This document shows, piece by piece, positions 26,042-34,718 of a stretch of 64,000 nucleotides of DNA. Location: assembly GCA_965203305.1 (NCBI GenBank), contig OZ241874.1:1984001-2048000 (forward strand), read 5' to 3'. Position 1 is the first letter of the stretch. Each line of letters starts with the position of its first letter. The stretch is from Bin80 sp965203305 (GTDB taxonomy: Bacteria > Bacteroidota > Rhodothermia > Rhodothermales > Bin80). The position numbers and the translations under genes were made by a program. The notes under the pieces are model-generated. The model saw nothing but the letters and a program-made list of their open reading frames with translations, searched no databases and was not told where the DNA came from.

Positions 26042-26371
26042 ATTATCCAGCAAAATCCGCATGAAGGCAGGGAGGGAGTGTTATCCCTCATTGTTCGCCT
26101 TCCTTGTCCTAATTCAACATTGCGGATTATCCTGTCCCCTCTCCTGATGTATATGAATCCTCTGCGAAAGGAATTGGACCGGAGACTGTTACGCGAAGTG
26201 TTTGATTCATGGGAGGATTGCAGAAATTGCGCGGAGGTATGGTACAAGGAACCGCTTGTACATGCGGGAAAAGAAGGTTGGGATAAAGGACTTCTATCCT
26301 AATCTGAACGTTTCATGTCAGGGGTTGGAAGATACCTGTTCCGGGCTTGCGAATTTTGCTGGATAAGTCCC
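26042..26371. mobile_element. Unit E: left end fused to an inverted variant left end, then a right end, without ATPase
   Basis: A third left repeat (26042-26061) and hairpin (GAGGGA, loop GTGTTA, TCCCTC, 26072-26089) are followed at 26082-26135 by sequence matching element B's left end in inverted orientation, at about 42 of 53 bases. A right end with inverted repeat (26348-26367) closes the array. In between, a short plus-strand frame has no similarity I trust. The hairpin here differs from the other copies by one base in each arm, and pairing is kept. Confidence 0.6.
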
Positions 26372-26379
26372 AAAGATTT
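26372..26379. repeat. 8-bp direct repeat, right flank of the ATPase array
   Basis: AAAGATTT, identical to 23030-23037, immediately after GGATAAGTCCC. Confidence 0.7.
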
Positions 26380-26489
26380 CTGGCAACTGACTGACTCCTT
26401 GACTCAGTTCTCGGAACAGTCTGATCCATTTTCCTCTGCAATTTGCGGGGAGATCGTCCTTCTCTGCTCCTGTTACTGACTCTCTGTGT

Positions 26490-26514
26490 AACATGCGCAT
26501 CATTGACGCATGTT
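26490..26514. terminator. Possible hairpin near the end of the TPR lipoprotein operon
   Basis: AACATGCG and CGCATGTT form an 8-bp stem with a short T stretch on the plus strand. A second perfect hairpin (CATGGATC / GATCCATG, 26536-26558) lies closer to the lipoprotein stop. Neither has a strong T-tract on the minus strand, so termination is only suggested. Confidence 0.3.
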
Positions 26515-26573
26515 TTCGGAGTGACGGGGAAAGGGCATGGATCACATGCTGATCCATGAAAGCTGCTCCCCAG

Positions 26574-28010
26574 TCAGTTCGTCCGGGATTCACTCATAAA
26601 CGTGCGGTATCTCTGGACATAGGCCATGGCTTCATTCCGATTCTGCAGCCTGCGATGGAGATTCACCATGTGCTCCAGTAATGTACGCTGATCCTGCACA
26701 TCCAGACTTTCCCAGCCAGACTCTGCACGTTCGGCTGCCTCCAGTGAGGCCTGCGGATCATTACGAAGGAGCAGTGACAGGGTCAGGGCCGTGCGTGCTG
26801 CCTGCGAGAATCCAGTGGACTCGCTTTGAAGAAGGTAGGCTAGAGCATTCCGGAGCTCTCCCTGACTGCGCATCTCCATGGCAAGTGTATAACTCATCAC
26901 GCCGTAATCCTCTTGCACTCTCGTGCGAAGGGGAACCGTTTCCGGGGCAATCTCCTTCCACACAGCCTGGATAATAGAGATTCCCTCCTCCGTTTCTTCT
27001 GTATTGTACAGTGCCCGGGCAAGTTGGTAGCGGACTTCCAGTTTTGCCAGCGGACGCGCCACATCCAGCAAAAGAGCGCGCATTCCTCCAACAGCATCCG
27101 CCGGATTTGATGCAGCCGTCTGCAATAGCGTATCAAACCGCTTCCGCGTCACCACGGTAGTATCCCACAGAAGCCACTCACGCTCTGACTCCACATACTG
27201 CCTGCTTTCCTGATCAAGGACATATGCATCTGCTTCGTTCAGAACTGCCAGTGCCTGGTTTCCCTGATCGGCCTCAATGAAGGCACGGGAGGAGTTTGCA
27301 AGGTAAATAAACGCAGTTGACGAGTCCAGTACCATCGTTGTGTCCAGAGATAACAGGGCTTGATCTTTCAAGAGCACGGACGCTCTGTACCACCATGCAC
27401 CAGAGTCCAGCCAGTTCTTGGCATTGCCAAGAGATTCTTTCGCACTTGCCAGCAGAGCTGCATAATCGTGCCGCTCAGGGTGCAGCTTTGTGAGCCGCTC
27501 CAGGATCTTGATCTGCTCATCTAATGCATTCTCCTGCCCTAAACGTTCATACAGCAGTTCGTACACGCGACTAAGCCAGTAACTGGCTTCCAGATCGTAC
27601 GGGTTCGCATCCAGCGCAAGGCGAAACTGTTCTGCTGCGCCCTGCAGCTCTTCCAGTCCGAGCACTTCCCCCGAAAGCAGCTGGGCACCTTCATTGAATC
27701 GGCGAATTGCCTCTGCTTCTGCCTCCGTATCTACATCTACCGAGTCCGAGGAAGTCACCAGATGTTTCGTCAGGCTGTCTGCAATATCAAAAAGCCTGCG
27801 TCCCCCTTCCACCGCCTGGCGAGCTTCCATAACAGACTGATCGCTCACCAATCCTCCTCTGGATGCATATACATCCGCCATCGCAATGAATACACTGTCC
27901 ACACCCGGCAGGCTCGGAAGTTCAGGCTCCTCTTCCTCTACAATCAACGCCTCCTTGGGAGAGCATCCAAAGATCAGAAGGGCCAATATCAGAAAGGATA
28001 ATGTTCTCAT
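26574..28010 (-). CDS. TPR-containing lipoprotein
   Basis: A 478-residue protein with a lipoprotein signal peptide (MRTLSFLILALLIFGC, lipid cysteine at residue 16), then an acidic linker and many TPR-like helical pairs, for example EQFRLALDANPYDLEASYWL. I start it at 28010, where ATG overlaps the upstream stop (ATGA). The longer frame adds nine charged residues before the signal peptide. It is the last gene of the ExbB-ExbD-ExbD-TonB-like operon and should sit on a membrane as a scaffold or partner of that energy-transducing complex. The partner role is inferred from context. Confidence 0.75.
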   Translation of the reverse strand: MRTLSFLILALLIFGCSPKEALIVEEEEPELPSLPGVDSVFIAMADVYASRGGLVSDQSVMEARQAVEGGRRLFDIADSLTKHLVTSSDSVDVDTEAEAEAIRRFNEGAQLLSGEVLGLEELQGAAEQFRLALDANPYDLEASYWLSRVYELLYERLGQENALDEQIKILERLTKLHPERHDYAALLASAKESLGNAKNWLDSGAWWYRASVLLKDQALLSLDTTMVLDSSTAFIYLANSSRAFIEADQGNQALAVLNEADAYVLDQESRQYVESEREWLLWDTTVVTRKRFDTLLQTAASNPADAVGGMRALLLDVARPLAKLEVRYQLARALYNTEETEEGISIIQAVWKEIAPETVPLRTRVQEDYGVMSYTLAMEMRSQGELRNALAYLLQSESTGFSQAARTALTLSLLLRNDPQASLEAAERAESGWESLDVQDQRTLLEHMVNLHRRLQNRNEAMAYVQRYRTFMSESRTN

Positions 28011-29077
28011 TTCTCTGCTTCTACTACGGTTTCCCACCAGTCTATAAAGGCGGCATAGAATGCTTTCGCTTCTTCACTGGTAATTTCTCGCTCCTGGGAT
28101 ATGATCCGGGCAATCCGCCCGTCGTTGTGTGTCACTCGCCCCACACGGAAACGGGAGACTTCTTTCTGCAAGCCCCGATCAAAGAACAGATAGGAGTCTT
28201 CTCCGTCCACCATGACCACCTGCAACTGATCGTATCCGGATCGAACGAGAAGGTAGAATTGCACCTCACGCCCGTCAATAGCAGAGGATGCAATGGCCGT
28301 ATGGTCACCGCTTGCATGATCCAGGTGCACCCGTACCACAGCCGGGTGTGGATGGGGATTGTTCTTCACCCACTCCATAATGGCAGATGTTACATTATCT
28401 CTTCCCCCTCCCCCGGAAAGCATGCTCTCGTCAAAGGCACGAATCTCGGGAGCTTCGGCTCCCACCCGCTCGGACGGAACCTCGCTGGCGGGGCCTCTCA
28501 TAGAGGAATTCGCACCCGCAGGGCCTCCCGCGCTCAGCTGGTCCGATGGAAGTGCAAGTCTTGTACCGGGAAGCGAGATTCGACTGCGACCCTGAATCCC
28601 CCGAGCAGCGGCAATCTCCGTTCCGCTTGGCGAGCGATCCAGCGCAAGCCGGGATTCCGGCAGAGCACTCAGTTGTCCACCGTCATTGATTGCCAGCCGG
28701 GACTCTGCCAGGGATGTTCGCTCTGGGTTGCTATCCAGTCCGGCAGGAGGCTGCAGGGATATGCTTTCTCTGACAGGAAGAGATACCTCCTCCACAGTGA
28801 CCTCTGGAGCTTCTGATTCGGCCGGTGATGCTTCTACTGGAACAGGAGGCGGTGGCGGGGGAGGTGGTATTGCGACCGAGGTAAAGGTCAAAATACGGGA
28901 TGTGTATTCCGATGGAGACACATCTGACCATGCTGCCAGGAGATACATGCCAGCGAGTAGGGAGAGTGTAATCCCCCACCCTCCCAGACGATCCTGTACA
29001 TTGCGACTCGCGAGTATTTGGCGAAGCGCAGACATGTCCGGGAGTTTCAGTCTTGACAGAATATTTTTGTCACGCAT
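28007..29077 (-). CDS. TonB-like energy transducer protein
   Basis: A 356-residue protein with the TonB layout: one N-terminal transmembrane helix (about residues 33-50, WGITLSLLAGMYLLAAW), a proline run (IPPPPPPPPVPVE), a long Ser/Pro/Glu linker with repeated ESRLAL/TRLAL-type motifs, and a folded C-terminus (about 230-356). The C-terminal domain is not the canonical TonB sequence. It has an aromatic stretch YDQLQVVMVDGEDSYLFFDR and ends FIDWWETVVEAEK. The preceding exbB and exbD genes support transduction of proton motive force to the outer membrane. AglR/GldL-type or other specialised Exb complexes are alternatives. Confidence 0.6.
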   Translation of the reverse strand: MRDKNILSRLKLPDMSALRQILASRNVQDRLGGWGITLSLLAGMYLLAAWSDVSPSEYTSRILTFTSVAIPPPPPPPPVPVEASPAESEAPEVTVEEVSLPVRESISLQPPAGLDSNPERTSLAESRLAINDGGQLSALPESRLALDRSPSGTEIAAARGIQGRSRISLPGTRLALPSDQLSAGGPAGANSSMRGPASEVPSERVGAEAPEIRAFDESMLSGGGGRDNVTSAIMEWVKNNPHPHPAVVRVHLDHASGDHTAIASSAIDGREVQFYLLVRSGYDQLQVVMVDGEDSYLFFDRGLQKEVSRFRVGRVTHNDGRIARIISQEREITSEEAKAFYAAFIDWWETVVEAEK

Positions 29078-29095
29078 TGCAATCTCCGTATATTT

Positions 29096-29473
29096 TTAAT
29101 TCTCATTCCATTCACTGGCCGAGCAGGAAAGATTGATACTCGCACAGACATCCAGGGCATCCACCAGATTCTGGACAAGAACCCCCCGCTCTGGTGTGAT
29201 CAGGATGGTGGTTTCTGAACTGGCCGACTCTGACAGGCAGGAGCGAAGCTCCGCTGTGTCTGTTCCTGTACACACCTGTACTCCCTCTCTGGCAACCCAC
29301 CAGGACTGGATTCCAAGATTAAGTCGCAATACATCCTGTATTTCGCCTTCCTCATCGCTGCCCCGAGGCAGCTCCACTTCTCGCTCAATCGCCAGATCTG
29401 CCTGGAGGAGAAATGCCATCAGAAGGATGAGAGTCAGATCCAAAAAACGGATCATCATTCGTGTATTGCGCAT
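29096..29473 (-). CDS. ExbD/TolR-family protein (first copy from operon end)
   Basis: A 125-residue protein with a single N-terminal transmembrane helix beginning RFLDLTLILLMAFLLQADLA (its Asp is the expected proton-path residue) and a small periplasmic domain (TTILITPERGVLVQNLVDAL) as in ExbD/TolR. It has two cysteines near the C-terminus (CASINLSC). It lies between the other exbD-like gene and the TonB-like gene in one operon. Sequence identity to the other ExbD is low, so the pair may form a heteromer. Confidence 0.7.
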   Translation of the reverse strand: MRNTRMMIRFLDLTLILLMAFLLQADLAIEREVELPRGSDEEGEIQDVLRLNLGIQSWWVAREGVQVCTGTDTAELRSCLSESASSETTILITPERGVLVQNLVDALDVCASINLSCSASEWNEN

Positions 29474-29491
29474 GATCTGGTCTGGGATAGG

Positions 29492-29851
29492 TTATCGCGA
29501 ACGATGCTCAACAATGAACACAGCCGGACGGTCTGCCTGCTTGAAGATACGATGGATCTGTACAAGCAGGAATGCATCCGCATTTGCATCTACACGCAAC
29601 TCAATTGGCCTCTGCTCTTCTGCGCTGATTCGTGCCAGTTCCAGTGCATTCACATTCCCGAGGCCTGCCACCATAAGACTGCCATCTGCACTCACTGCAG
29701 CCTGAATCGGATCCAGTATTGCCCCCTGATCTTCCAGATCACGACTTACCGGAAGTTCCACATTGAACTCGGTGATCTTTACGACTGCCAGCAGGCTCAG
29801 CAACAGCAGGAGCGTAAGGTCAATCAGCCGGACAACGAAATTGGACTGCAT
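29492..29851 (-). CDS. ExbD/TolR-family protein (second copy)
   Basis: A 119-residue protein with an N-terminal helix (NFVVRLIDLTLLLLLSLLAV, including the conserved Asp) and a periplasmic domain ending IELRVDANADAFLLVQIHRI then FKQADRPAVFIV, the typical ExbD pattern. It is directly downstream of the exbB gene (25 bp gap). It probably contributes a helix inside the ExbB pentamer. Confidence 0.75.
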   Translation of the reverse strand: MQSNFVVRLIDLTLLLLLSLLAVVKITEFNVELPVSRDLEDQGAILDPIQAAVSADGSLMVAGLGNVNALELARISAEEQRPIELRVDANADAFLLVQIHRIFKQADRPAVFIVEHRSR

Positions 29852-29876
29852 GTGCCTGTCGGCGCGAGCCGTATCT

Positions 29877-30611
29877 TTAGTTCGTTTGGGCTTCTGTGTA
29901 CTCTCCGGCTCCTCGAGTGACCTGCTGCTGCCCCAGATAGCTCATCCTCGTCGCCACATTCTCGCCCCACGCACGCCCTTTTGCCAAATGCTTGCCTGCA
30001 TAGCGGCTCACGAAAGTCTCTGCGGCTTCCAGGATCAGAGATGCAGCAACCCCCAGCAATGTGGAGACCAAGGCAAGGCTGATTCCTACGTAAACCGTAT
30101 TGGGGTCCGTGCCTGCAGCGGCGAACGATGAGTACATGCCGACCAGAGTACCTGCGAGTCCCAGCCCCCCGGCAGCACTTGAGCAGTACGTGACGAGCTT
30201 GTTCGTGAGCGAAAACGACTCCTGCTGATCAGAGATGACCGCTCCCACTGTTTTTAACAGTCCGCCATGATCCGAAGTGAACTGTGAACGGCGCAAAAGA
30301 CGCTGTAACAGGTTATGATAGATACTCTGTCCCGGCTTTTCGGCCTCTGACTGAAAGTCCCTGGCCTCCATGGAGTCCGTATCCATGTTTCGTAACGATT
30401 TTGACTGAACTCCATCGTGGTACAGGCGCACCAGCGTATTCATGAGAGCTGCCAGTCCAAGGACGAATACGAGCAGGATGGGCCACTGAAATCCACCAGC
30501 CAGGCCGATGATGTCAAGAATGTTTTGTGCGGCGGACGGATCGGATGCGGACGCAAGCGTATCCTGCGCCTGAGTAGTCGCGTCTTGCGCCTGCAGAAGG
30601 GTTATTTTCAT
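29877..30611 (-). CDS. MotA/TolQ/ExbB proton channel family protein
   Basis: A 244-residue inner-membrane protein. Three hydrophobic segments are visible (about 38-60, 145-170, 178-200). The family core GGLGLAGTLVGMYSSF and ISLALVSTLLGVAASLI is clear, as in ExbB/TolQ. It forms the proton channel with ExbD. It is the first gene of the operon ending in the TPR lipoprotein. The N-terminus is long and rich in Ala, Gln and Asp. Confidence 0.82.
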   Translation of the reverse strand: MKITLLQAQDATTQAQDTLASASDPSAAQNILDIIGLAGGFQWPILLVFVLGLAALMNTLVRLYHDGVQSKSLRNMDTDSMEARDFQSEAEKPGQSIYHNLLQRLLRRSQFTSDHGGLLKTVGAVISDQQESFSLTNKLVTYCSSAAGGLGLAGTLVGMYSSFAAAGTDPNTVYVGISLALVSTLLGVAASLILEAAETFVSRYAGKHLAKGRAWGENVATRMSYLGQQQVTRGAGEYTEAQTN

Positions 30612-30982
30612 GTCGTATGGAAGGCCTGCAAAAGAATGAAGCAGGTTTGTTTTGGTGAAGATGTAATCGTTTGCAAATATACGAATTTATCGCGCGGAGC
30701 GAATAATCTCGCGAGAAAATTTGTGGTACAGCATTCGTTCTGAAGGCTTTTTATGCCTAAACGATACCCTGATACAGTACCTGGAAACATAGCTGATATT
30801 CGGATGCTTGGGGCTGCAGTCACATCTGCAGGGTCACCGGCAGTGCTTCTTGATGTCTTGCACACAACCTCCCACTCCATGTCAGAATATGCCAAAATTT
30901 TTGCTCACCCGATCTGTCCGAGCGAAATACTGGCGAGAACCGCTCACGGAGCCCATGTAATTTTGAACATCCATTCCCACGT
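30612..30982. other. Gene-free stretch upstream of the exbB operon
   Basis: No gene or RNA is recognisable. It must contain the promoter of the exbB operon, but I cannot point to a confident -35/-10 pair. Confidence 0.4.
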
Positions 30983-31270
30983 TCAGGCAACTGGTTCAAA
31001 TGGGATAAATCCAGAGCCTGTACAGGTTCTGGAGAAGAGGGAATTGCAACCAGGGTTGCCCTCCGAATCCTGGCAGTCCACAGAATTTCTTGAAATGGAA
31101 GCCTCTGCCAATTCAAGGGATGATCGCGGAGACCATACAGGTGTGGGATCAGGGATGCCTTTGTCCGTTCCAGATTCATGCCAGATGGAAGACATGATAC
31201 GCTCTGCATTCTTTCCGCTAGTACTCTCTGTAATTCCCGCCCCTAAAAGACAGCCTGTCATTGTACGCAT
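30983..31270 (-). pseudogene. Degenerate pilin-like partner of fimbrial cassette 1
   Basis: From ATG 31270 the frame reads MRTMTGCLLGAGITES, which matches the start MRTLKTCVIQSGISKA of the gene at 37182-37598. It overlaps the upstream secreted-protein gene by 13 bp exactly as the other two cassettes do. After about 30 residues the similarity is lost and no pilin core (DFG motif) follows. I read it as a dead partner gene. Position and overlap carry most of the evidence. Confidence 0.4.
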
Positions 31271-31929
31271 GATCTCGTTTTCACTTTTCCTTCCTCTGCC
31301 CACGCTTCCACGCAATCTCCTTCATCCCGGAAATAGCTCACCCGGATCGGACGGGCCATTTCAAACCGCTGGCGGTCCATTTCGCATGCGGCAGCTTCGG
31401 GAGCACCGCCATACTGAAGAGCTTCGGGGGCATAATCCCACATCTCCAGACGCACTGTCCCCTGATCACGAATCAGTTGCAGCTGGAGATCTTCTCCTTC
31501 ATAATGCCGCTCCACTGCTTCTACACAACTCACCGCAATCGCGGCAGATGCATCCTGCTCCATGTGTGCAGCCAGGAGTGCAGGGCCAGACTCCTCGCGG
31601 AGTGCCTCATACCGGTAATCTACTTCCAGATTCCAGCCTGCGACCAGATCTCGGAATTCTCGCGGGATAAATTCTCCGAGATAATGCACCTCTGCGGTGG
31701 GGTTCAGGATTAGCAGGTCATCCGGTCCATATCCGTTCGCTGTAACATCCACAAGTTGGATGGAAGCAAGAGAATCCGGTGGCAAAATCAGCAGGTCTGA
31801 CAAGATCTGATCCATAACCATCGGGTCTGTCAGGGTCACCATCGGGCGGATCAGCCTGTCAAAGGACTGTCCCGTAGCAGAAGAAGTGAACAGAAAAACG
31901 AACAGAAGAAAAATTCTCGGATTCATCAT
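31258..31929 (-). CDS. Secreted protein of the three-copy fimbrial cassette (copy 1)
   Basis: A 223-residue exported protein (signal peptide MNPRIFLLFVFLFTSSATGQ) of unknown family. The C-terminal end RDEGDCVEAWAEEGKVKTRS then CVQ is shared with the proteins at 37586 (RDASECQEAWTESGKRRMRS) and, more loosely, at 49086. The middle AVSCVEAVERH and GTVRLEMWDY also align with them. It is the only copy with a complete signal peptide. It lies downstream of the usher and probably is a minor surface or assembly component. Its stop overlaps the next start by 13 bp. Confidence 0.6.
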   Translation of the reverse strand: MMNPRIFLLFVFLFTSSATGQSFDRLIRPMVTLTDPMVMDQILSDLLILPPDSLASIQLVDVTANGYGPDDLLILNPTAEVHYLGEFIPREFRDLVAGWNLEVDYRYEALREESGPALLAAHMEQDASAAIAVSCVEAVERHYEGEDLQLQLIRDQGTVRLEMWDYAPEALQYGGAPEAAACEMDRQRFEMARPIRVSYFRDEGDCVEAWAEEGKVKTRSCVQ

Positions 31930-32390
31930 GGAATTCTTATAGGCTGTGCAGAGACACAGAGGGCAACCCCTGCTCTGAATTCCAACAGTATTTCATGGAG
32001 AAGGTTTTCAGAGACTGTCATGCACATCAAACTGAAATATCTGTAACTGTTTTCGGAGTGATCGGATTTTTTTTTAAGTTTTGAGTCAACTTTGCAAGAT
32101 AGAAAAACTTCAGGAAAATGCATCTTTACCGAACATGAACAAGGGGCAGAAAGCAGGGGCATTTCGCAAGTCACAAAGGATGACTGCCGTCCACATCTCT
32201 GTCTAGCAAGGTCACCATCGACGGAACATGCTGCCAAGCCGTTTGGAGACACACTCAGGTTCAAATGGTCAATCAGAAAGCTGTATGCAGAGGCATGCGA
32301 TGCAGTCCATCTGCCCTTCATAAATCCCATCCATGGAATGTGCATGACTGGGGAATGATTGCCGGTTTCTATACTGTGATCATTCATGAA
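31930..32390. other. Gene-free stretch between usher and secreted protein
   Basis: An open minus-strand frame covers most of this (31926-32387), but it has no signal, no family resemblance and no start context I can support. A ten-base T run sits near 32068. I regard it as non-coding. Confidence 0.4.
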
Positions 32391-34715
32391 TTACGGACTG
32401 CTCTGCTCCATGTTGATCACAATCTGTGACGAAGTGGCATTAATCGTGTACTCTTGTTCCATGAGGATTTCCTTGGTTACCCGGTTTTGGATCTTTATGT
32501 CATAGGTTCCTGGCAAGAGCTGTGTAAAGAATGCACCGTCCCTGTAGACATCCAGTGTTCGCTCCATCCCCATGCCTGATACCTCTATACTCAGCACTTC
32601 ATAGGCCGCCGGCCAGCCCGTCAGCTGTCCCTCCACCAGTGGAAGAAGTTGCAGGGGAATATCAATATATCGGGTCCTGCCAGCCTCGGCAACAAAAGCA
32701 AACTCATATCCGGTCGCCGGATAGAGCATCGGGTCCATGATAGACTCTGGTCGAATGGATACCGTGTAGGTTTCGTTTGGAGACAGATTCAGCGCACGAA
32801 ACACGCCATCCATGCGGCGCAGGGGATGGCTGTGCAGATTGATCTGGGGCCCAGGGAGCGGATGCTCCGTATCATCCAGTGTTCCGTTCAGATTCTGATC
32901 CACAAACACACGGAAGACTGCCTGTGAATTGTTCTGGACGATGGCACTGAAGCTCAGCCCCCTATCTATTCCGACGGTCCCTCGTACCCTCTGCATCACA
33001 CGCACATCATCTTTGGTCACTCTGCTGTTCGCTCCGATCCATGCCCAGTCTGTATTCAGCTGGAGGGACAGCCGGAGCTGTGACTGTCTCCGTCCCCTCC
33101 CCCGGTCTCCTTGCACAGCAAAAGACCATCTTCCATCAGAGACACGCAAGGAAGACCGATAGGCTCGTACCTTCCCGTCCTCCAGATTCACTCCACCGCT
33201 TATGAACACAAGACTCCGCCGGACCGAGCGTCTCCAGGAAACCTGCGGAGACATGGAGGGAAAGTCCGGCTGTCCTGCCAGCCAGCGTCCCGTAAGGGAT
33301 GCTCCAATTCCGGACCGAGAATACCACCGAAGACTTGGAGAAATCTCTGTAGTGGGAGAAGCATTTGGAAATCTCCGATGGCTGATGGCACCGGACACGG
33401 ACAGTTCGCGAAACTGGAACAGCGCGGTTCCGGTGAGAACATGATAATTATCTCTGTAGCGGCGATAGTCAACCTCCAGTCCACTTCGCCCCTGCCAGTG
33501 CCGGAGACGGGCAGATCCGGTCCCCTGTATGAGATCAGCATCTGCTTCGGCAACCACAGCAGGCAGAAGACGTGCGGTAACTCCGGCAATTCCCCGGTTC
33601 GGCTTGATTCCTCCTGTACCCCGGACGGTCAAAAAATTTGATACGCCGTAGGCAATTTCCATGGTGCCACGATCCGATGCGCGAAGATCATACTGCAACC
33701 GCCCGCGAGGCAGTGCACTGCGGGGGGTAAGGTAATACATAAACTCCGGCTCCATCGGATCTTCGCCCAGGGGTTCTACCTCTATGCTGGAACGTGTCGT
33801 GCCATAGAACAGCGGCAGACGCACGGAATACCGCCCTTCCCCATCCGCCTGTGTCTGGTCAGTTGGGGTGCCCCCTACTTTGGCACGAACAATTGCATGC
33901 GGGATGGTCTGGCCGCGTTGTGTCCGCTCCGCAAAAATGCGGGGCAGTACCAGAGGCTCGTTCGTCAGCCGAAGTGAAGGTGTTTGCTGGGAGTGTCTGT
34001 AGTCTACCTGAGCACGGGTGAGCCACGGGCGACCTGTCACAATCGTGTAGCTGGCCGTGGGGTTGCGACGGGAAAGATTGGCACGAACGACTCCTCCTGC
34101 CATCGCTGCCGTAGTCCGAACCTGCCCGGACCATGTGTGGCCGACCGTTCTGCTCCATGTGTACTGCAGGTCATAATTCAGCTGCACCCCACCGAGCAAA
34201 CTCCGCTCTCGCGGAAACAGAACCTTGGCAGGAGGCTCTGAGCCGAGCGGCCTCCGACTGCCGAATCTGGTCGGATCAAAGAGAGAGGCAGCAGAGGAGA
34301 TTCTAAGGGTCAGACCCGCTTCGTCCCATTCCATATCTGAACCAAATGCTGTTTGCAACGCATCTAGGGAGATCAGCATCTGTCCCTCTGCTCCTGTCAT
34401 GGACTCCATGTCAGACATGCGCGGCTCTCTGTTCACCGTCAATGTGCCTGCGATTGCATCAAACGCCAGTACGCGTCTGGCATCCCTTGCAACCACCTGA
34501 GCCGAGTCTGCAGTCTGCACCTCATATCCGAGGATCTCTATCAGCTCTACAACATCAACCCAGAACAGCTCTCCATCATTCCATGCCATCATGATGCCAT
34601 TATATCTTGGAGCCTGGAGTGCGATAGGAACATCAAAGAGAATAGTCTGTGCTCGGACTGTCGTCGCCGGTGCGAGTGCACAGACAATACAGAGCAGCAT
34701 GCCGTACCATCTCAT
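32391..34715 (-). CDS. Fimbrial outer-membrane usher-like protein
   Basis: A 774-residue exported protein (signal peptide cleaved after VRAQ). The N-terminal part contains a repeated alpha/beta copper-amine-oxidase-like pattern (LFWVDVVELIEILGYEVQT, then ISLDALQTAFGSD). A long beta-rich barrel follows, with a plug-like RAKVGGTPTDQTQADGEGRY insertion, and the C-terminal domains look like carboxypeptidase-regulatory folds (FRVFVDQNLNGTLDDTE). This layout fits ushers of the alternative chaperone-usher class. It lies 3 bp after the PapD-like chaperone gene. The usher call rests largely on this context and size. Confidence 0.65.
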   Translation of the reverse strand: MRWYGMLLCIVCALAPATTVRAQTILFDVPIALQAPRYNGIMMAWNDGELFWVDVVELIEILGYEVQTADSAQVVARDARRVLAFDAIAGTLTVNREPRMSDMESMTGAEGQMLISLDALQTAFGSDMEWDEAGLTLRISSAASLFDPTRFGSRRPLGSEPPAKVLFPRERSLLGGVQLNYDLQYTWSRTVGHTWSGQVRTTAAMAGGVVRANLSRRNPTASYTIVTGRPWLTRAQVDYRHSQQTPSLRLTNEPLVLPRIFAERTQRGQTIPHAIVRAKVGGTPTDQTQADGEGRYSVRLPLFYGTTRSSIEVEPLGEDPMEPEFMYYLTPRSALPRGRLQYDLRASDRGTMEIAYGVSNFLTVRGTGGIKPNRGIAGVTARLLPAVVAEADADLIQGTGSARLRHWQGRSGLEVDYRRYRDNYHVLTGTALFQFRELSVSGAISHRRFPNASPTTEISPSLRWYSRSGIGASLTGRWLAGQPDFPSMSPQVSWRRSVRRSLVFISGGVNLEDGKVRAYRSSLRVSDGRWSFAVQGDRGRGRRQSQLRLSLQLNTDWAWIGANSRVTKDDVRVMQRVRGTVGIDRGLSFSAIVQNNSQAVFRVFVDQNLNGTLDDTEHPLPGPQINLHSHPLRRMDGVFRALNLSPNETYTVSIRPESIMDPMLYPATGYEFAFVAEAGRTRYIDIPLQLLPLVEGQLTGWPAAYEVLSIEVSGMGMERTLDVYRDGAFFTQLLPGTYDIKIQNRVTKEILMEQEYTINATSSQIVINMEQSSP

Positions 34716-34718
34716 TGA

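Larger units (their letters stand above)
23038..26371. mobile_element. ATPase element array C-D-E, tandem units with 8-bp target duplication
   Basis: The outer ends match at 21 of 24 bases: they begin GGAAATTATCCAGCAAAATC on the left, and GGGACTTATCCAGCAAAATT read from the right. The flanks are a perfect 8-bp direct repeat (23030-23037 and 26372-26379). Inside, left ends occur three times in the same orientation (23042, 24544, 26042), spaced 1502 and 1498 bp, with one right end at 26348-26367. Two ATPase genes (C, D) and a rearranged end segment (E) fill the array. No transposase, integrase or recombinase is encoded. Confidence 0.75.

Noticed and set aside
26150..26302. Short plus-strand frame MNPLRKELDRRL in unit E as an ATPase start
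   Set aside because: It resembles MDPLRKSTDRG of copy A over a few residues only and no P-loop follows.
30753..31670. A 305-codon plus-strand frame
   Set aside because: It overlaps the secreted-protein gene on the other strand and has no signal, domain or start context.
31926..32387. 153-codon minus-strand frame between usher and secreted protein
   Set aside because: No signal peptide, no domain, poor composition, and the upstream part overlaps nothing conserved.
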